Below are positions 55,268-62,800 of a DNA stretch of 64,000 bases, piece after piece (position 1 is the stretch's first letter; each line of letters begins with the position of its first letter). This DNA is from Lachnospiraceae bacterium (GTDB lineage: Bacteria > Bacillota > Clostridia > Lachnospirales > Lachnospiraceae), in NCBI GenBank assembly GCA_015057585.1, contig SVEF01000001.1, forward strand, positions 186,001 through 250,000. The letters run 5' to 3'. The notes beneath the pieces are model-generated. The model worked only from the letters and a program-made list of their open reading frames with translations, ran no database searches and was not told the origin of the DNA. A program made the position numbers and the translations under genes.

Positions 55268-55307
55268 AGCAGAAAATCAAAAAAATGCTTGATTTTCTGC
55301 TTTTCTT
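55268..55307 (+). terminator. Terminator of the flagellar/chemotaxis cluster
   Basis: 13-bp perfect stem (AGCAGAAAATCAA at 55268-55280, complement at 55289-55301), 8-base loop, T-rich tail. Its 3' arm holds the -35 of the rpsB promoter. Confidence 0.92.
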
Positions 55308-55317
55308 ATGGTATAGT
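55289..55317 (+). promoter_or_regulatory. Sigma-A promoter of rpsB-tsf
   Basis: TTGATT (55289-55294), 17-base spacer, TATAGT (55312-55317). Confidence 0.75.
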
Positions 55318-55324
55318 CTATTTC

Positions 55325-55470
55325 GTGTGCGTGGGCAATTGTGCCCATGACAAAACACGCATGCCGATTACTGACAGGGTGCCGGAGAAAGTTATTATTT
55401 ACGGGATAAGCAATCATCCGGTCTGAATGTAATAAGAAGTATGCGGAAGAATTCAACCAAATGGAGGTAA
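55325..55470 (+). promoter_or_regulatory. Structured leader of rpsB
   Basis: About 150 untranslated bases. The 5' end folds into TGCGTG (55328-55333) with CACGCA (55356-55361), enclosing GGGCA (55333-55337) with TGCCC (55342-55346); the shared base at 55333 means the two helices abut. S2 autoregulates its own mRNA leader in gamma-proteobacteria; a similar element here is inference. Confidence 0.5.
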
Positions 55471-55474
55471 AAAA

Positions 55475-56206
55475 ATGAGCGTTATTTCAATGAAGCAGTT
55501 ATTGGAAGCTGGTGTACATTTTGGTCATCAGACAAGAAGATGGAACCCTAAGATGGCTCCATACATCTACACAGAAAGAAATGGTATCTATATCATCGAC
55601 TTACAGAAGTCTGTAGGTAAGGTGGATGAAGCTTACTTTGCAATCAAGGATATTGCAGCACAAGGTGGTACTGTTCTTTTCGTAGGAACAAAGAAGCAGG
55701 CTCAGGATTCCGTAAAGTCCGAAGCAGAGCGTTGCGGTATGTTCTATGTAAATGAAAGATGGTTAGGCGGTATGCTTACCAACTTCAAGACAATCCAGTC
55801 CAGAATCGCAAGATTAAAGGCTATCGAAAAGATGGCAGAGGATGGAACATTTGATGTTCTTCCTAAGAAGGAAGTTATTGAGTTAAAGAAGGAATGGGAT
55901 AAGTTAGAGAAGAACCTTGGCGGTATCAAGAACATGAAGAAGGTTCCGGATGCAATTTTCGTAGTAGATCCTAAGAAGGAAAGAATCTGCGTACAGGAAG
56001 CACATGCACTTGGTATTCCGTTAATTGGTATCGCTGATACTAACTGTGATCCAGAAGAATTAGATTTTGTAATCCCAGGTAACGATGATGCAATCCGTGC
56101 AGTTAAGTTAATCGTTGCAAAGATGGCAGACGCTGTTATCGAAGCTAACCAGGGTGAAGAACTCGTAGATGCTCCTGTAGAAGCTACAGAAGCTGATGCT
56201 GAGTAA
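55475..56206 (+). CDS. rpsB: 30S ribosomal protein S2
   Basis: 243 residues. [22 protein letters not shown] near the start, [17 protein letters not shown] near 88 and the VVDPKKE and [21 protein letters not shown] motifs are S2 signatures. Acidic C-terminal tail. Strong GGAGG site. First of the classic rpsB-tsf pair. Confidence 0.98.
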   Translation: MSVISMKQLLEAGVHFGHQTRRWNPKMAPYIYTERNGIYIIDLQKSVGKVDEAYFAIKDIAAQGGTVLFVGTKKQAQDSVKSEAERCGMFYVNERWLGGMLTNFKTIQSRIARLKAIEKMAEDGTFDVLPKKEVIELKKEWDKLEKNLGGIKNMKKVPDAIFVVDPKKERICVQEAHALGIPLIGIADTNCDPEELDFVIPGNDDAIRAVKLIVAKMADAVIEANQGEELVDAPVEATEADAE

Positions 56207-56224
56207 TTAAATCGTCATTGATTG

Positions 56225-56256
56225 TTAACCCGGAGGAGCATGCTTTTCCGGGTTAA
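56225..56256 (+). promoter_or_regulatory. Hairpin between rpsB and tsf
   Basis: TTAACCCGGA (56225-56234) with TCCGGGTTAA (56247-56256), perfect 10-bp stem. Followed by A-rich rather than T-rich sequence, so attenuation is not clear; an mRNA processing or stability element between the two genes is likely. Confidence 0.55.
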
Positions 56257-56300
56257 TTAAAAAAAGTTTAATTCATTACTTTTTAAGGAGGATTTTTAAA

Positions 56301-57233
56301 ATGGCAGAAGTATCCGCAAAAGACGCTATGGAGTTAAGAAAAATGACAGGTGCCGGCGTTATGGACTGTAAGAAGGCTCTTGCAGAAACAGACGGCGACA
56401 TGGACAAGGCGATTGAATATTTAAGAGAAAAAGGTCTTGCAAAGGCAGCAAAGAAGGCTGACAGAATTGCAGCAGAGGGTATTTGTGATACTTGCGTTAG
56501 CGCTGACAACCAGGTTGCTTCCATCGTAGAAGTTAACTCCGAAACAGACTTCGTAGCAAAGAACGAAAAGTTCCGTAACTATGTTGCAGCAGTTGCTGCA
56601 CAGGCTGCAAAGACAACTGCTGCAGACATCGATGCATTTTTAGCAGAAACTTGGGAATTAGATACAACCAAGACTGTAAAGGAAGAACTTGCTTCCCAGA
56701 TTGCAGTAATCGGTGAAAACATGAACATCAGAAGATTTGCAAAGTTCGTTGCTGAAAATGGTTTTGTAGAGTCCTACATCCATGCAAACGGCAGAATTGC
56801 AATTTTAGTTGAGTTCGAAGGTCCATGTACAGATGCAACAAGAGTATGTGCTAAGGACGTAGCTATGCAGATTGCAGCTATGAATCCGAAGTACGTTCAC
56901 CAGGGTGAAATCTCTGCTGATTACATCGCACATGAAAAGGAAATCCTTAAGGCTCAGATTATGAACGATCCTAAGGAGTCCCAGAAGCCTGAAAAGGTTA
57001 TTGACGGCATGATCAATGGTCGTATCAACAAGCAGCTTAAGGAAATCTGCTTAGTAGACCAGATTTACGTTAAGGATGGCGAAATGACAGTTGGTAAGTA
57101 CATTGAATCCGTAGCTAAGGCTGAGGGTTGTACTCTTGCTGTTAAGAGATTCGTTCGTTTCGAAACCGGTGAAGGTATCGAAAAGAAGGAAGAAAACTTT
57201 GCAGAAGAAGTTGCAAAGCAGATGGGGATGTAG
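56301..57233 (+). CDS. tsf: Elongation factor Ts
   Basis: 310 residues. UBA-like N-terminus with LRKMTGAGVMDCKKAL near 13, then VEVNSETDFVAKNEKF near 76 and VHQGEIS-type core motifs later. Recycles EF-Tu from GDP. AAGGAGG upstream of the ATG. Confidence 0.98.
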   Translation: MAEVSAKDAMELRKMTGAGVMDCKKALAETDGDMDKAIEYLREKGLAKAAKKADRIAAEGICDTCVSADNQVASIVEVNSETDFVAKNEKFRNYVAAVAAQAAKTTAADIDAFLAETWELDTTKTVKEELASQIAVIGENMNIRRFAKFVAENGFVESYIHANGRIAILVEFEGPCTDATRVCAKDVAMQIAAMNPKYVHQGEISADYIAHEKEILKAQIMNDPKESQKPEKVIDGMINGRINKQLKEICLVDQIYVKDGEMTVGKYIESVAKAEGCTLAVKRFVRFETGEGIEKKEENFAEEVAKQMGM

Positions 57234-57263
57234 TTAAGCTACAAACTGTATATGAAAATTTTC

Positions 57264-57299
57264 GGAGCTGTATACTTTCGGGTGTGCAGCTCCTTTTCT
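57264..57299 (+). terminator. Terminator of rpsB-tsf
   Basis: GGAGCTG (57264-57270) pairing with CAGCTCC (57287-57293), partly extended inwards, then TTTTCTC. Confidence 0.8.
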
Positions 57300-57315
57300 C
57301 TCATGCAGGAAGCTG

Positions 57316-57655
57316 ACGCTTCGAACTCAGCTGTCGCCTTCGGACTTCTTGCCGGTTTCTTTTTTTTCAAAGCTTACGCCTGCGGTTACGCCTTTTACAA
57401 CAACTCGGAGGCAAGCGAGAACGGAATAGTTGGTACAGAAAAGTGCGCAGCACTTTTACGAAAAGGGTGATGGCATCTCTGGACAAACAGGTTTGTCCGA
57501 GAGTGCCGTCACCCTTTTCTAAAATCGCGTCCTGTGGACGCTTCTGTACCAACTATTCCGTTCTGCCTCCTCAAACATGCTGCTAAAAGGCTACCGCAGT
57601 CTATCTTCTCAAAAAAGAAACCGGAGAAGAAGCGAGCCTTGCGAAGTGGGCGAGC
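57316..57655. repeat. Large imperfect palindrome, possible MITE or structured RNA
   Basis: Nested inverted repeats centred at about 57490. Inner arms 57460-57488 and 57491-57519 (29 bases each, most positions paired). Middle arms 57419-57440 and 57542-57563 are a perfect 22-bp match. Outer arms 57352-57365 and 57611-57624 are a perfect 14-bp match, with recognisable but gapped similarity between and beyond (GGAGGC, CCTTTTA, TGCGG blocks). Two short side hairpins interrupt it symmetrically: AAGTGC/GCACTT (57441-57455) and GCGTCC/GGACGC (57527-57541). No transposase and no convincing coding frame. Confidence 0.8.
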
Positions 57656-57754
57656 GGATTCCGAATAGCCATGCTTATACTAAATGTATCTGCCTAAAAA
57701 AGTATAGAAATAATGTGTAAACTTATGATAATTATAAAATAATAAAGAAATCAC

Positions 57755-57784
57755 TTTACAAATTGTCAGATAAAAAGGTATAAT
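57755..57784 (+). promoter_or_regulatory. Probable promoter of the chemoreceptor gene
   Basis: TTTACA (57755-57760), 18-base spacer, TATAAT (57779-57784), with an AT-rich upstream stretch. About 100 bases of leader follow. From 57656 to 57754 nothing else is seen. Confidence 0.6.
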
Positions 57785-57882
57785 ACTATCGGTGTAATGT
57801 GAAAATTGGTTATATTCTGACCATTTTTATAAAGCATTCATAAAAACAAGTGGATAAAGGTTAAGGAAGGAGTTACAGAAAA

Positions 57883-59274
57883 ATGAAAAAAAGTATTGGC
57901 TTACGTATGTTTGTGTTTCTTGGTATTTTAGGTGGATTTGCTTTCTTAATTGGTATCTGCGGTATTACTGCTTTGCATGGGGCTGAGCAGGATATGAGAG
58001 CCATTATTGAGGCGTATCATTCGGATGCTTCGATTCAAACAACACAGATGAGTGAAGTGATCCAGTTACATGCGGAAGAGGAATTGAAGGTTATGGTAAC
58101 AAATCGTTTGGTTCTGACAGTGTTGTATGCAATTTATGTTGTTACAACTGTTTTAATTGCATTAAATGTCTCTTTTGCAGTATCCAGACCTGCAAAAAAA
58201 GCATGCAAAACCATGAATTATATGATAGAACAGTTAGAATGCGGAGAAGCGGATTTAACAGAACGTATTGAGGTTTCCGGTCAGAATGAAGTGGCGCAGA
58301 TGGGCCGCGGTATCAATACTTTTGTGGAGCGTTTACAAGAAACTGTAAGCGCGATTCGAAGCCAATCTATTGAACTTGATAAAACAGTTGCCGGCATGAC
58401 GGACAACATTCAGAATTCGAATGAAAATGCAGCTAGCGTTTCCGGAGTAATGCAGGAATTATCTGCAAGAATGGAAGAAACCTCTGAAACAATTTCACAG
58501 GTTACAACAGGTGCCCAGCAAGTAATGGAAGCGGCGGCTTTTATTAAGGGACAAGCAGAACAGGGAAATGGTTTTGTAGATCAGGTCAAGGACCGTGCTA
58601 TGAAAATCAATGATTCTGTAAAAGAAAGTAAAGAAAACACAACGAAGATAATTGCAGAAATCAGTGAACAATTAAGCTCGGCAATAGAAAACAGTAAAAA
58701 TGTAAATGAGATTAATGCGCTTACCGGAGATATTTTAAATATATCCAGTCAAACAAATCTGTTGGCGTTAAATGCTTCCATTGAGGCTGCCAGAGCAGGA
58801 GAAGCAGGTCGCGGTTTTGCTGTTGTAGCAGATGAAATTCGTGTGCTTGCAGATTCCAGCCGTGAAACGGCAAATAACATTCAGGTGATTAGCGAAAATG
58901 TAACGAATGCAGTTTCGGATTTGGCAAAGACTGCCCAGATTATGATTGATTATATTAATAACAAGATTCTTACCGACTATGATGGATTTGACGGCATGGC
59001 AGGACAGTATCACAGGGATGCAGATAATATGGCTTATATGTTGACAAAGTTTTTAGAGAGCGCAGAAAGTCTGGAAGCAGTTATGGGAACAATGGTTTCC
59101 GGTATTGAAAGCATTGGTGGTGCTATTGAAGAAAGTACTAAAGGTGCAAATGAAGCGGCGGATAATGCAACTTATTTGGTGGAAGCAATGGGCAGCATTA
59201 GGGTAGAAGCAGAAGAAAATCGTGAGATTTCCAGAAAACTTCGGAGACAGGTAGAAAAATTCAAAAAGATCTAA
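57883..59274 (+). CDS. Methyl-accepting chemotaxis protein, minimal sensor
   Basis: 463 residues. Membrane helices at about 8-30 and 76-100 bracket only about 45 residues outside, far less than a normal ligand domain. A HAMP-like region follows, then the signalling hairpin tip with [21 protein letters not shown] and [15 protein letters not shown] (near 286-322). Ends without an NWETF-type tether. Likely senses membrane state, an intracellular cue, or a partner protein. Preceded by AAGGAG. Confidence 0.93.
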   Translation: MKKSIGLRMFVFLGILGGFAFLIGICGITALHGAEQDMRAIIEAYHSDASIQTTQMSEVIQLHAEEELKVMVTNRLVLTVLYAIYVVTTVLIALNVSFAVSRPAKKACKTMNYMIEQLECGEADLTERIEVSGQNEVAQMGRGINTFVERLQETVSAIRSQSIELDKTVAGMTDNIQNSNENAASVSGVMQELSARMEETSETISQVTTGAQQVMEAAAFIKGQAEQGNGFVDQVKDRAMKINDSVKESKENTTKIIAEISEQLSSAIENSKNVNEINALTGDILNISSQTNLLALNASIEAARAGEAGRGFAVVADEIRVLADSSRETANNIQVISENVTNAVSDLAKTAQIMIDYINNKILTDYDGFDGMAGQYHRDADNMAYMLTKFLESAESLEAVMGTMVSGIESIGGAIEESTKGANEAADNATYLVEAMGSIRVEAEENREISRKLRRQVEKFKKI

Positions 59275-59280
59275 ATCTAA

Positions 59281-59312
59281 AGAGGCAGGAACCATTTCCT
59301 GCCTCTCTTTTG
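59281..59312 (+). terminator. Rho-independent terminator of the chemoreceptor gene
   Basis: Perfect 10-bp stem (AGAGGCAGGA at 59281-59290, complement at 59297-59306), 6-base loop, CTTTT tail. Confidence 0.92.
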
Positions 59313-59356
59313 AAGCATTAATGATATATTGTGAACCTATGGAAGAGGAGTTAGTG

Positions 59357-60076
59357 ATGAATACAATAAAAATTAATAAAAGAAACGTTAAAATGATTGC
59401 ACATAGAGGTGTTAGCGGACTTGAAACCGAAAATACCTGTGCTGCATTTGTAGCTGCTGGAAACCGAAGTTTTTGGGGGATTGAGACAGATGTTCATGTA
59501 ACGAAAGACGGAAAGTTTGTCATCATTCATGATGATACGATGTCACGTGTTTCCGGAGTAAATCTTGTTGTGGAAGAATCCACGTTAGAAGAATTGCAGG
59601 CAATTCCTTTGTTTGACAGGGGAGAAGGAGGATTTCGAACAGATTTAAAAGTTCCGACATTAAAAGACTATATTTCGATTTGTAAATTTTACGAAAAACA
59701 AGCAATTTTGGAATTTAAGAATCGGATAAAATACGAAGACATCGTCAGAATTGTAGATTTATTCATTGAAATGGTGTATCTCGAAAATGTTATTTTCATT
59801 TCTTTTGATTGGGATAATCTGATTGACTTACGGCGCATTTTGCCGAAACATCAGGTGCAATATCTTACCGGGGAACCGGACGAGGCATTGATTGATAAAT
59901 TGATTACAAACAAAATAGAACTCGATGTATGGAGTCCATGTCTTACAAAAGAAGTAATTGATAAACTACATGCAAACGGACGTAGTGTGAATTGTTGGAC
60001 AGTGGATGATCCAAAGGTGGCAGAACAACTTATTGATTTAGGGGTGGATTATATTACAACAGATATCTTAGAGTAG
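59357..60076 (+). CDS. Glycerophosphodiester phosphodiesterase
   Basis: 239 residues from the ATG at 59357 (AGAGGAG upstream); two in-frame ATG codons further up lack a site. GDPD TIM-barrel: AHRGVSGLETENT near 14, ETDVHVTKDGKFVIIHDDT near 37 (Glu/Asp metal ligands and catalytic His), LEFKN near 114 and NCWTVDD near 213. Hydrolyses glycerophosphodiesters to glycerol-3-phosphate and alcohol. No signal peptide, so a cytoplasmic UgpQ-like enzyme. Confidence 0.94.
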   Translation: MNTIKINKRNVKMIAHRGVSGLETENTCAAFVAAGNRSFWGIETDVHVTKDGKFVIIHDDTMSRVSGVNLVVEESTLEELQAIPLFDRGEGGFRTDLKVPTLKDYISICKFYEKQAILEFKNRIKYEDIVRIVDLFIEMVYLENVIFISFDWDNLIDLRRILPKHQVQYLTGEPDEALIDKLITNKIELDVWSPCLTKEVIDKLHANGRSVNCWTVDDPKVAEQLIDLGVDYITTDILE

Positions 60077-60097
60077 ATTTTACGGAGGAATTATGTT

Positions 60098-60145
60098 ATG
60101 ATTGTAACAGAATTAAATTTGTTACGGATAATCGAAAAGAAATGA
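60098..60145 (+). CDS. Possible 15-residue leader peptide
   Basis: ATG at 60098 with GGAGGA 8 bases upstream (60084-60089), encoding MIVTELNLLRIIEKK and ending at 60145. The stop is 7 bases before the HTH gene's ATG, which has no good ribosome site of its own. This fits translational coupling by a leader peptide. Too short to judge by sequence alone. Confidence 0.4.
   Translation: MIVTELNLLRIIEKK
60104..60125 (+). promoter_or_regulatory. Dyad in front of the HTH gene
   Basis: GTAACA (60104-60109) and TGTTAC (60120-60125) with an AT-rich 10-base centre. A candidate operator for the HTH protein encoded next, or a small RNA hairpin inside the leader frame. Confidence 0.4.
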
Positions 60146-60152
60146 GTATATT

Positions 60153-60626
60153 ATGCAAAAAACAGAGTCAATAGAATTAAAAAAATATAGGAAAGATACA
60201 AAAAATCAATCAGGGATTTCGACGGTTTCCTTTCCGGTGTACCGGATGGATGACAGACTATTAGGGGAATTGTCGAAATTGTCCGGTGTGCTTGAAAAAG
60301 TAGGGATTTTTTTGTCTGTTGACCGACATTTTAACGATGAGAATAAGCCGCAATATGATTTGTTGCGGGTGAAAGTAGAAGAGGAACATTATAAAAAAAT
60401 TGTAACACGAAATGCCGGACGAAAGCAGAACTTTATTGAGAAATATGAAAAGTATAGGGCATGTACGGTAGAGGAACTTAATTTTTTACTGGCAAGTATG
60501 ACAAAAACCAAAATAGCAGAGAGTTTGGGATGTTCGCGTATGACATTGTATCGAATTATAAAGAATATTGAAAAATATGAACCGGAAGGAAATATGTCAG
60601 TCTGGCATTACACATCAGGACGGTAA
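60153..60626 (+). CDS. HTH domain protein, unknown function
   Basis: 157 residues. First two thirds unrecognised. C-terminal helix-turn-helix (about 110-140: LASMTKTKIAESLGCSRMTLYRIIKNI) of the resolvase/FIS-like kind. The ATG follows a weak ribosome site. Likely a DNA-binding regulator, target unknown. Ends at a bidirectional terminator shared with the minus-strand gene. Confidence 0.72.
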   Translation: MQKTESIELKKYRKDTKNQSGISTVSFPVYRMDDRLLGELSKLSGVLEKVGIFLSVDRHFNDENKPQYDLLRVKVEEEHYKKIVTRNAGRKQNFIEKYEKYRACTVEELNFLLASMTKTKIAESLGCSRMTLYRIIKNIEKYEPEGNMSVWHYTSGR

Positions 60627-60649
60627 GTAATAATTATATTACAGATGTA

Positions 60650-60700
60650 AAAAGTGGTTGCTGTATTATGAAATAACATAATGAAGCAACCACTTTTGAT
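60650..60700. terminator. Bidirectional terminator
   Basis: AAAAGTGGTTGC (60650-60661) with GCAACCACTTTT (60686-60697), perfect 12-bp stem, extended inside by ATTATG/CATAAT. A and T flanks on both sides suit both convergent genes. Confidence 0.85.
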
Positions 60701-60709
60701 GTTTTAAAA

Positions 60710-60862
60710 CTAACGGTTATTATTTTTCTGATTATCGTTCTGGTTGTTATTATTTTTCTGGTTGTTATTCTGATTGTTGTTATTTTTCTGGTTGTTGTTA
60801 TTCTTCTGGTTGTTGTTCTGTTTGTTGTTCTGGTTGTTGTAACTGTTCTGATTATTATTCAT
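60710..60862 (-). CDS. Asn/Gln-rich 50-residue protein
   Basis: Minus-strand ATG at 60862 with AGGAGG (60871-60876) 8 bases upstream and TAG at 60710-60712. 50 residues, more than half Asn, with Gln about every 4 or 6 residues, Lys after several Gln, a single Tyr, and no hydrophobic residue apart from Met1. Codon-level repeats (AAC/AAT, CAG). The strong ribosome site, clean start and terminator downstream argue for a real gene. It is too short for usual gene calls. Function unknown; a disordered, prion-like or spore/coat-type small protein is possible. Confidence 0.78.
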   Translation of the reverse strand: MNNNQNSYNNQNNKQNNNQKNNNNQKNNNNQNNNQKNNNNQNDNQKNNNR

Positions 60863-60880
60863 GATATTCACCTCCTGTTT

Positions 60881-60920
60881 ACAAGCATAGTTTGTCTCGA
60901 ATTAGGAAAACTATACTTGT
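60881..60920. promoter_or_regulatory. Divergent-promoter dyad
   Basis: ACAAGCATAGTTT (60881-60893) and AAACTATACTTGT (60908-60920), 13-base arms with one mismatch, between divergent genes. TATACT (60912-60917) could be the plus -10 and TATGCT (rc of 60884-60889) the minus -10. Probably an operator or two overlapping promoters. Confidence 0.45.
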
Positions 60921-60954
60921 GAAAAAAATAAATAATTGGCAGGAGGGTAATATT

Positions 60955-62100
60955 TTGCTTCTGATTCAAAACGGAACAGTATATACGATGGAAGAGAACA
61001 AGCCAAAGCAATTGGATTTGTTGCTTCATAACGGAAAAATCAAAAAAATAGCAAAGAAAATTGAACAAACAGACCAGATGAAACAGGTGGATGCCACAGG
61101 GCTGAGAATTTATCCAGGATTTATAGATGCACATAGTCATATTGGAATTTCGGAGGAAAAAATCAGCGGGCAAGGAGATGAAAGTAATGAAAATACAAAT
61201 CCGGTTACTCCAACGATGCGGGCCATAGATGCAATAAATCCCATGGACAGTGCATTTCATAATGCAATTGCAGCGGGAATTACCGGAGTTATGGTTGGAC
61301 CGGGAAGTGCAAATGCTATAGGAGGGCAATTTGCATTTATAAAAACAGACGGACGTTGTGTTGACGAGATGGTTGTACTGGCACCTGCTGCCATAAAAAT
61401 TGCATTTGGTGAAAATCCAATGACGACGTATGGGTTGAATGGAAATATCCCGTCTACCAGAATGGGAATTGCAGCGCTGATACGGGAAGAGTTGTTTCGG
61501 GCACAGCAATATTTACAAACAACAAAAGAAGATGCATCGGAAACGGATTTTACCTTGGAAACCTATCGACCGTTATTTGAAGGAAAAATACCGTTAAAAG
61601 CACATGTGCATCGTGCAGATGACATTTTTACAGCAATACGTATTGCAAAAGAATTTGGGGTGAGGCTGACGTTAGATCATTGCACGGAAGGGCATTTAAT
61701 TGCAGAGGAAATAGCAAGAAGCGGATTCCCGGCAATAGTAGGTCCGTCTTTAGCATCCCGTACTAAAAAAGAAGTAAGTTTATCGGATTTTAAAACGGCC
61801 GGAATTTTACAAAATGCAGGAGTTTGTGTGGCATTAACTACAGATCATCCGGTCTCCAGAATCCAATATCTTCCGGTTTGTGCCGGTTTGTGTGTAAAAG
61901 AAGGAATGGATGAATTGGGTGCCTTGCGTGCTATCACGATCGATGCAGCAAAAATTTGTGGTGTGGATCATCGGTTGGGAAGTATTAGAGAAGGAAAAGA
62001 TGCTGATCTTATACTCTGCAATGGAAACCCGTTTGAAATCAAAACATCGGTTGTAATGACAATCATTGGTGGAAGAATTGTCTGGAAGAAAGAAGATTAA
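60955..62100 (+). CDS. Metal-dependent amidohydrolase
   Basis: 381 residues from the TTG at 60955, set by AGGAGGG 7 bases upstream; an in-frame upstream codon at 60892 lies inside the dyad and has no site. Amidohydrolase superfamily: HxH in FIDAHSHIG near 58, later His in KAHVHRAD near 217 and LDHCTEGH near 241, Asp in TTDHPVS near 296, and the terminal GSIREGKDADLILCNGNPFE. Related to imidazolonepropionase-like and prolidase-like enzymes. Substrate unknown. Confidence 0.9.
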   Translation: MLLIQNGTVYTMEENKPKQLDLLLHNGKIKKIAKKIEQTDQMKQVDATGLRIYPGFIDAHSHIGISEEKISGQGDESNENTNPVTPTMRAIDAINPMDSAFHNAIAAGITGVMVGPGSANAIGGQFAFIKTDGRCVDEMVVLAPAAIKIAFGENPMTTYGLNGNIPSTRMGIAALIREELFRAQQYLQTTKEDASETDFTLETYRPLFEGKIPLKAHVHRADDIFTAIRIAKEFGVRLTLDHCTEGHLIAEEIARSGFPAIVGPSLASRTKKEVSLSDFKTAGILQNAGVCVALTTDHPVSRIQYLPVCAGLCVKEGMDELGALRAITIDAAKICGVDHRLGSIREGKDADLILCNGNPFEIKTSVVMTIIGGRIVWKKED

Positions 62101-62107
62101 TTTCGTT

Positions 62108-62151
62108 CTGCCTGCTATGGAAGAAAGACAGAAAATAATCATAGCAGGCAG
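62108..62151. terminator. Perfect inverted repeat between convergent genes
   Basis: CTGCCTGCTATG (62108-62119) and its exact complement (62140-62151), 20-base loop. It sits between the amidohydrolase and the minus-strand gene. No clear T run, so a weak bidirectional terminator or 3' stabiliser. Confidence 0.6.
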
Positions 62152-62161
62152 AGGGAAAAGA

Positions 62162-62728
62162 TTATCTGATCTGCACTTCGAATGCAGTGGTTTGCGGAGG
62201 GATGCTTGCAGTCATAAAGGTAGCATGACGTACTGTAACTCGTTGGCCCTGTCTCAGAGCATTAAAATCCACCGGTCTGCCAAAACGGTCAAAGATGAAG
62301 GCGTTGTCCGGAACATTAAATACAAGTAATGAAATGGGATTTCCATTACTTACTGTGGAAAATGTACGGTTTCTGCGGTCGATACCAACAATAATTCCGG
62401 TAGTAGTACTTTCAGCAAAATTCGGACGTACCACGCGAATGGTATAAGCGGTGGCCTGAGGCGGATTGCTACGTGTCATCGCAGCTGAGAAGGAAGCATT
62501 TACAATCATACCCGGGCGGAGAAATGATGCAGGAATTTGTGTACCTTCTGCATTGAAAACTCTGGCTGCACTGCCTACAACCAAAACAACAGTCTGGGTA
62601 TTTCTGATGCAGTTAAAGCAGTTCGAATAAGAGATGGTTACATAAGTAGCGCTGCCTGTTGCATTGACATTTTCAATTCTTGCATTTGTAACATTGATAA
62701 CTTGATTTCCGACAAAAAAACTATCCAT
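62162..62728 (-). CDS. Duplicated beta-domain protein, unknown function
   Basis: 188 residues from the minus-strand ATG at 62728 (GAGGAT just upstream). Two similar units follow an N-terminal part: RPGMIVNASFSAAMTRSNPP (near 83) and RQGQRVTVRHATFMTASIPP (near 159), each ending in ATAYTIRV or TTAFEVQI. A CFNC pair occurs near 37. No signal peptide. Likely a small-barrel (SH3/OB-like) repeat protein. CATATACTA on the minus strand (62764 to 62756) resembles a sporulation sigma -10, weakly suggesting mother-cell expression. Confidence 0.72.
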   Translation of the reverse strand: MDSFFVGNQVINVTNARIENVNATGSATYVTISYSNCFNCIRNTQTVVLVVGSAARVFNAEGTQIPASFLRPGMIVNASFSAAMTRSNPPQATAYTIRVVRPNFAESTTTGIIVGIDRRNRTFSTVSNGNPISLLVFNVPDNAFIFDRFGRPVDFNALRQGQRVTVRHATFMTASIPPQTTAFEVQIR

Positions 62729-62800
62729 AAAATCCTCACAAGGGGTCTTTATGGATAGTATATGCATGTCGTTTTTAGAATTAGCCTGTCAGTGACAGAA

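Noticed and set aside
57252-57470. 72-residue frame starting inside the tsf terminator
   Set aside because: It has no ribosome site, covers terminator and palindrome arms, and has a composition expected from repeat DNA.
57316-57655. Insertion sequence remnant
   Set aside because: No transposase fragment in any frame; only the inverted repeats are seen, so it was kept as an unassigned repeat.
60710-60862. CRISPR-like array from the repeated TTCTGGTTGTT units
   Set aside because: The units are not equal in spacing, there are no unique spacers, and the repeats are explained by Asn/Gln codons on the minus strand.
60868-61509. 213-residue minus-strand frame over the amidohydrolase gene
   Set aside because: It is antisense to a well-supported enzyme with conserved motifs and shows no domain of its own.
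62066-62329. 87-residue plus-strand frame over the 3' end of the repeat-domain gene
   Set aside because: It lacks a ribosome site and is antisense to a gene with internal domain duplication.
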